Positions 12,150 through 12,501 of a stretch of 12,501 nt of DNA are shown here, piece by piece. The stretch covers positions 1 to 12,501 of the forward strand of contig CAZMGG010000156.1 in the NCBI GenBank assembly GCA_964565715.1, given 5' to 3'. The notes beneath the pieces are model-generated. The model was not told the DNA's origin, searched no databases, and saw nothing but the letters and a program-made list of their open reading frames with translations. Source of the stretch: CAZMGG01 sp964565715 (lineage in GTDB: Bacteria > Planctomycetota > UBA1135 > UBA2386). The number at the start of each line of letters is the position of its first letter. Position 1 is the first letter of the stretch. A program made the translations under genes and the position numbers.

Positions 12150-12501
12150 ATGACCACGCAGACCTCGCCAGCCCCGGCCCCAGCCCCCGCCGAGCCGCAG
12201 GAGATCCCGATCGGGCAGATCCTGTCGATCTTCTGGCGCGGTCGCTGGCTGATCCTGGGGTGCACGGTGCTCGCGGCTGCGGTTGGGTACTGGTACGTGG
12301 AACAGCGGGGCACGATCTGGCGCGCGCAGGCCAGGGTCTACGTCGAGAAGAAGGGCGCCACGGCGCTCGGCGCCGAGAGCCTGCTGCTGGGCATCGGCGC
12401 CAAGAACTACGCCAACACGCAGGCCGAGGTGCTGGTCTCGACCGACGTGCTGCAGGACGCGCTGAAGCAGTTCAAGATCGACTTCCCGCAGCCGCGGCTG
12501 T
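12150..12501 (+). CDS. Wzz/GumC-type polysaccharide chain-length determinant protein (5' part, truncated by the window)
   Basis: The first 117 residues of an inner-membrane protein of the polysaccharide co-polymerase family, which controls chain length in exopolysaccharide or capsule export. A Pro/Ala-rich start (5-16) precedes IPIGQILSIFWRGRW (19-33), typical of the Wzz N-terminus. One membrane helix follows (about 33-50, WLILGCTVLAAAVGYWYV), and then the start of the periplasmic domain with RAQARVYVEKKG (58-69) and ANTQAEVLVSTDVLQDAL (88-105). The last match the conserved region where family members carry N/T-QxE-ll.S..vl..v. Whether a tyrosine autokinase domain is fused at the C-terminus lies beyond the window. 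The ATG at 12150 is the first good start for the domain. A polysaccharide gene cluster probably continues to the right. Confidence 0.85.
   Translation, partial: MTTQTSPAPAPAPAEPQEIPIGQILSIFWRGRWLILGCTVLAAAVGYWYVEQRGTIWRAQARVYVEKKGATALGAESLLLGIGAKNYANTQAEVLVSTDVLQDALKQFKIDFPQPRL

Overview
The window is very GC-rich bacterial DNA, probably from a metagenome-assembled scaffold: it opens with a near-pure poly-C run and contains a 100-N gap at 10796-10895. A planctomycete-type bacterium is the best guess. The two ~358-residue secreted proteins have the mosaic look (FAGG, PF.YQGGNL, GSQWLD.QQ, ATSNA) that I associate with deep-branching Planctomycetota secretomes, and the IS200-like transposase and paucity of Shine-Dalgarno sites fit. 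This is recognition by eye, not a placement.

Layout. 1-130: poly-C contig edge. 198-923 (+): intact IS200-like (REP-associated) tyrosine transposase. 1083-5254: an accessory block with two tandem copies of the same three-gene operon. Each has (i) a small protein with a twin-arginine-type leader, (ii) an ~85-residue all-beta protein without a signal, and (iii) a ~358-residue protein with a Sec signal. Promoter, 5' leader and signal-sequence DNA of gene (i) are almost identical between copies, while the mature part of (i) has strongly diverged. Each copy ends in a hairpin followed by a short motif that also forms the start region of the transposase gene. 5609-6370 (+): PP2C-type phosphatase. 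6575-7579 (+): acidic repeat protein with two copies of a helical domain. 7661-8374 (+): unrecognised protein. 8397-10229 (-): lipoprotein with two DTG retropepsin-like domains and a PDZ domain. 10244-10988 (+): decayed AAA_14/DUF4143 ATPase interrupted by the gap. 10990-11772 (-): caspase-like (C14) peptidase. 12150-end (+): start of a Wzz/GumC-type polysaccharide chain-length protein behind a long, potentially structured leader.

How the parts relate. The duplicated cassette is the most novel-looking part: three co-transcribed genes for envelope or secreted proteins, duplicated in tandem next to a transposase, with a conserved export module joined to divergent mature sequence. The genes from 5609 to 8374 may be co-regulated but share no recognisable pathway. 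The aspartyl-protease lipoprotein, the orphan caspase and the polysaccharide gene are separate transcription units. By eye the cassette genes use more A/T at third codon positions than the genes downstream of 5600, consistent with an acquired accessory block.
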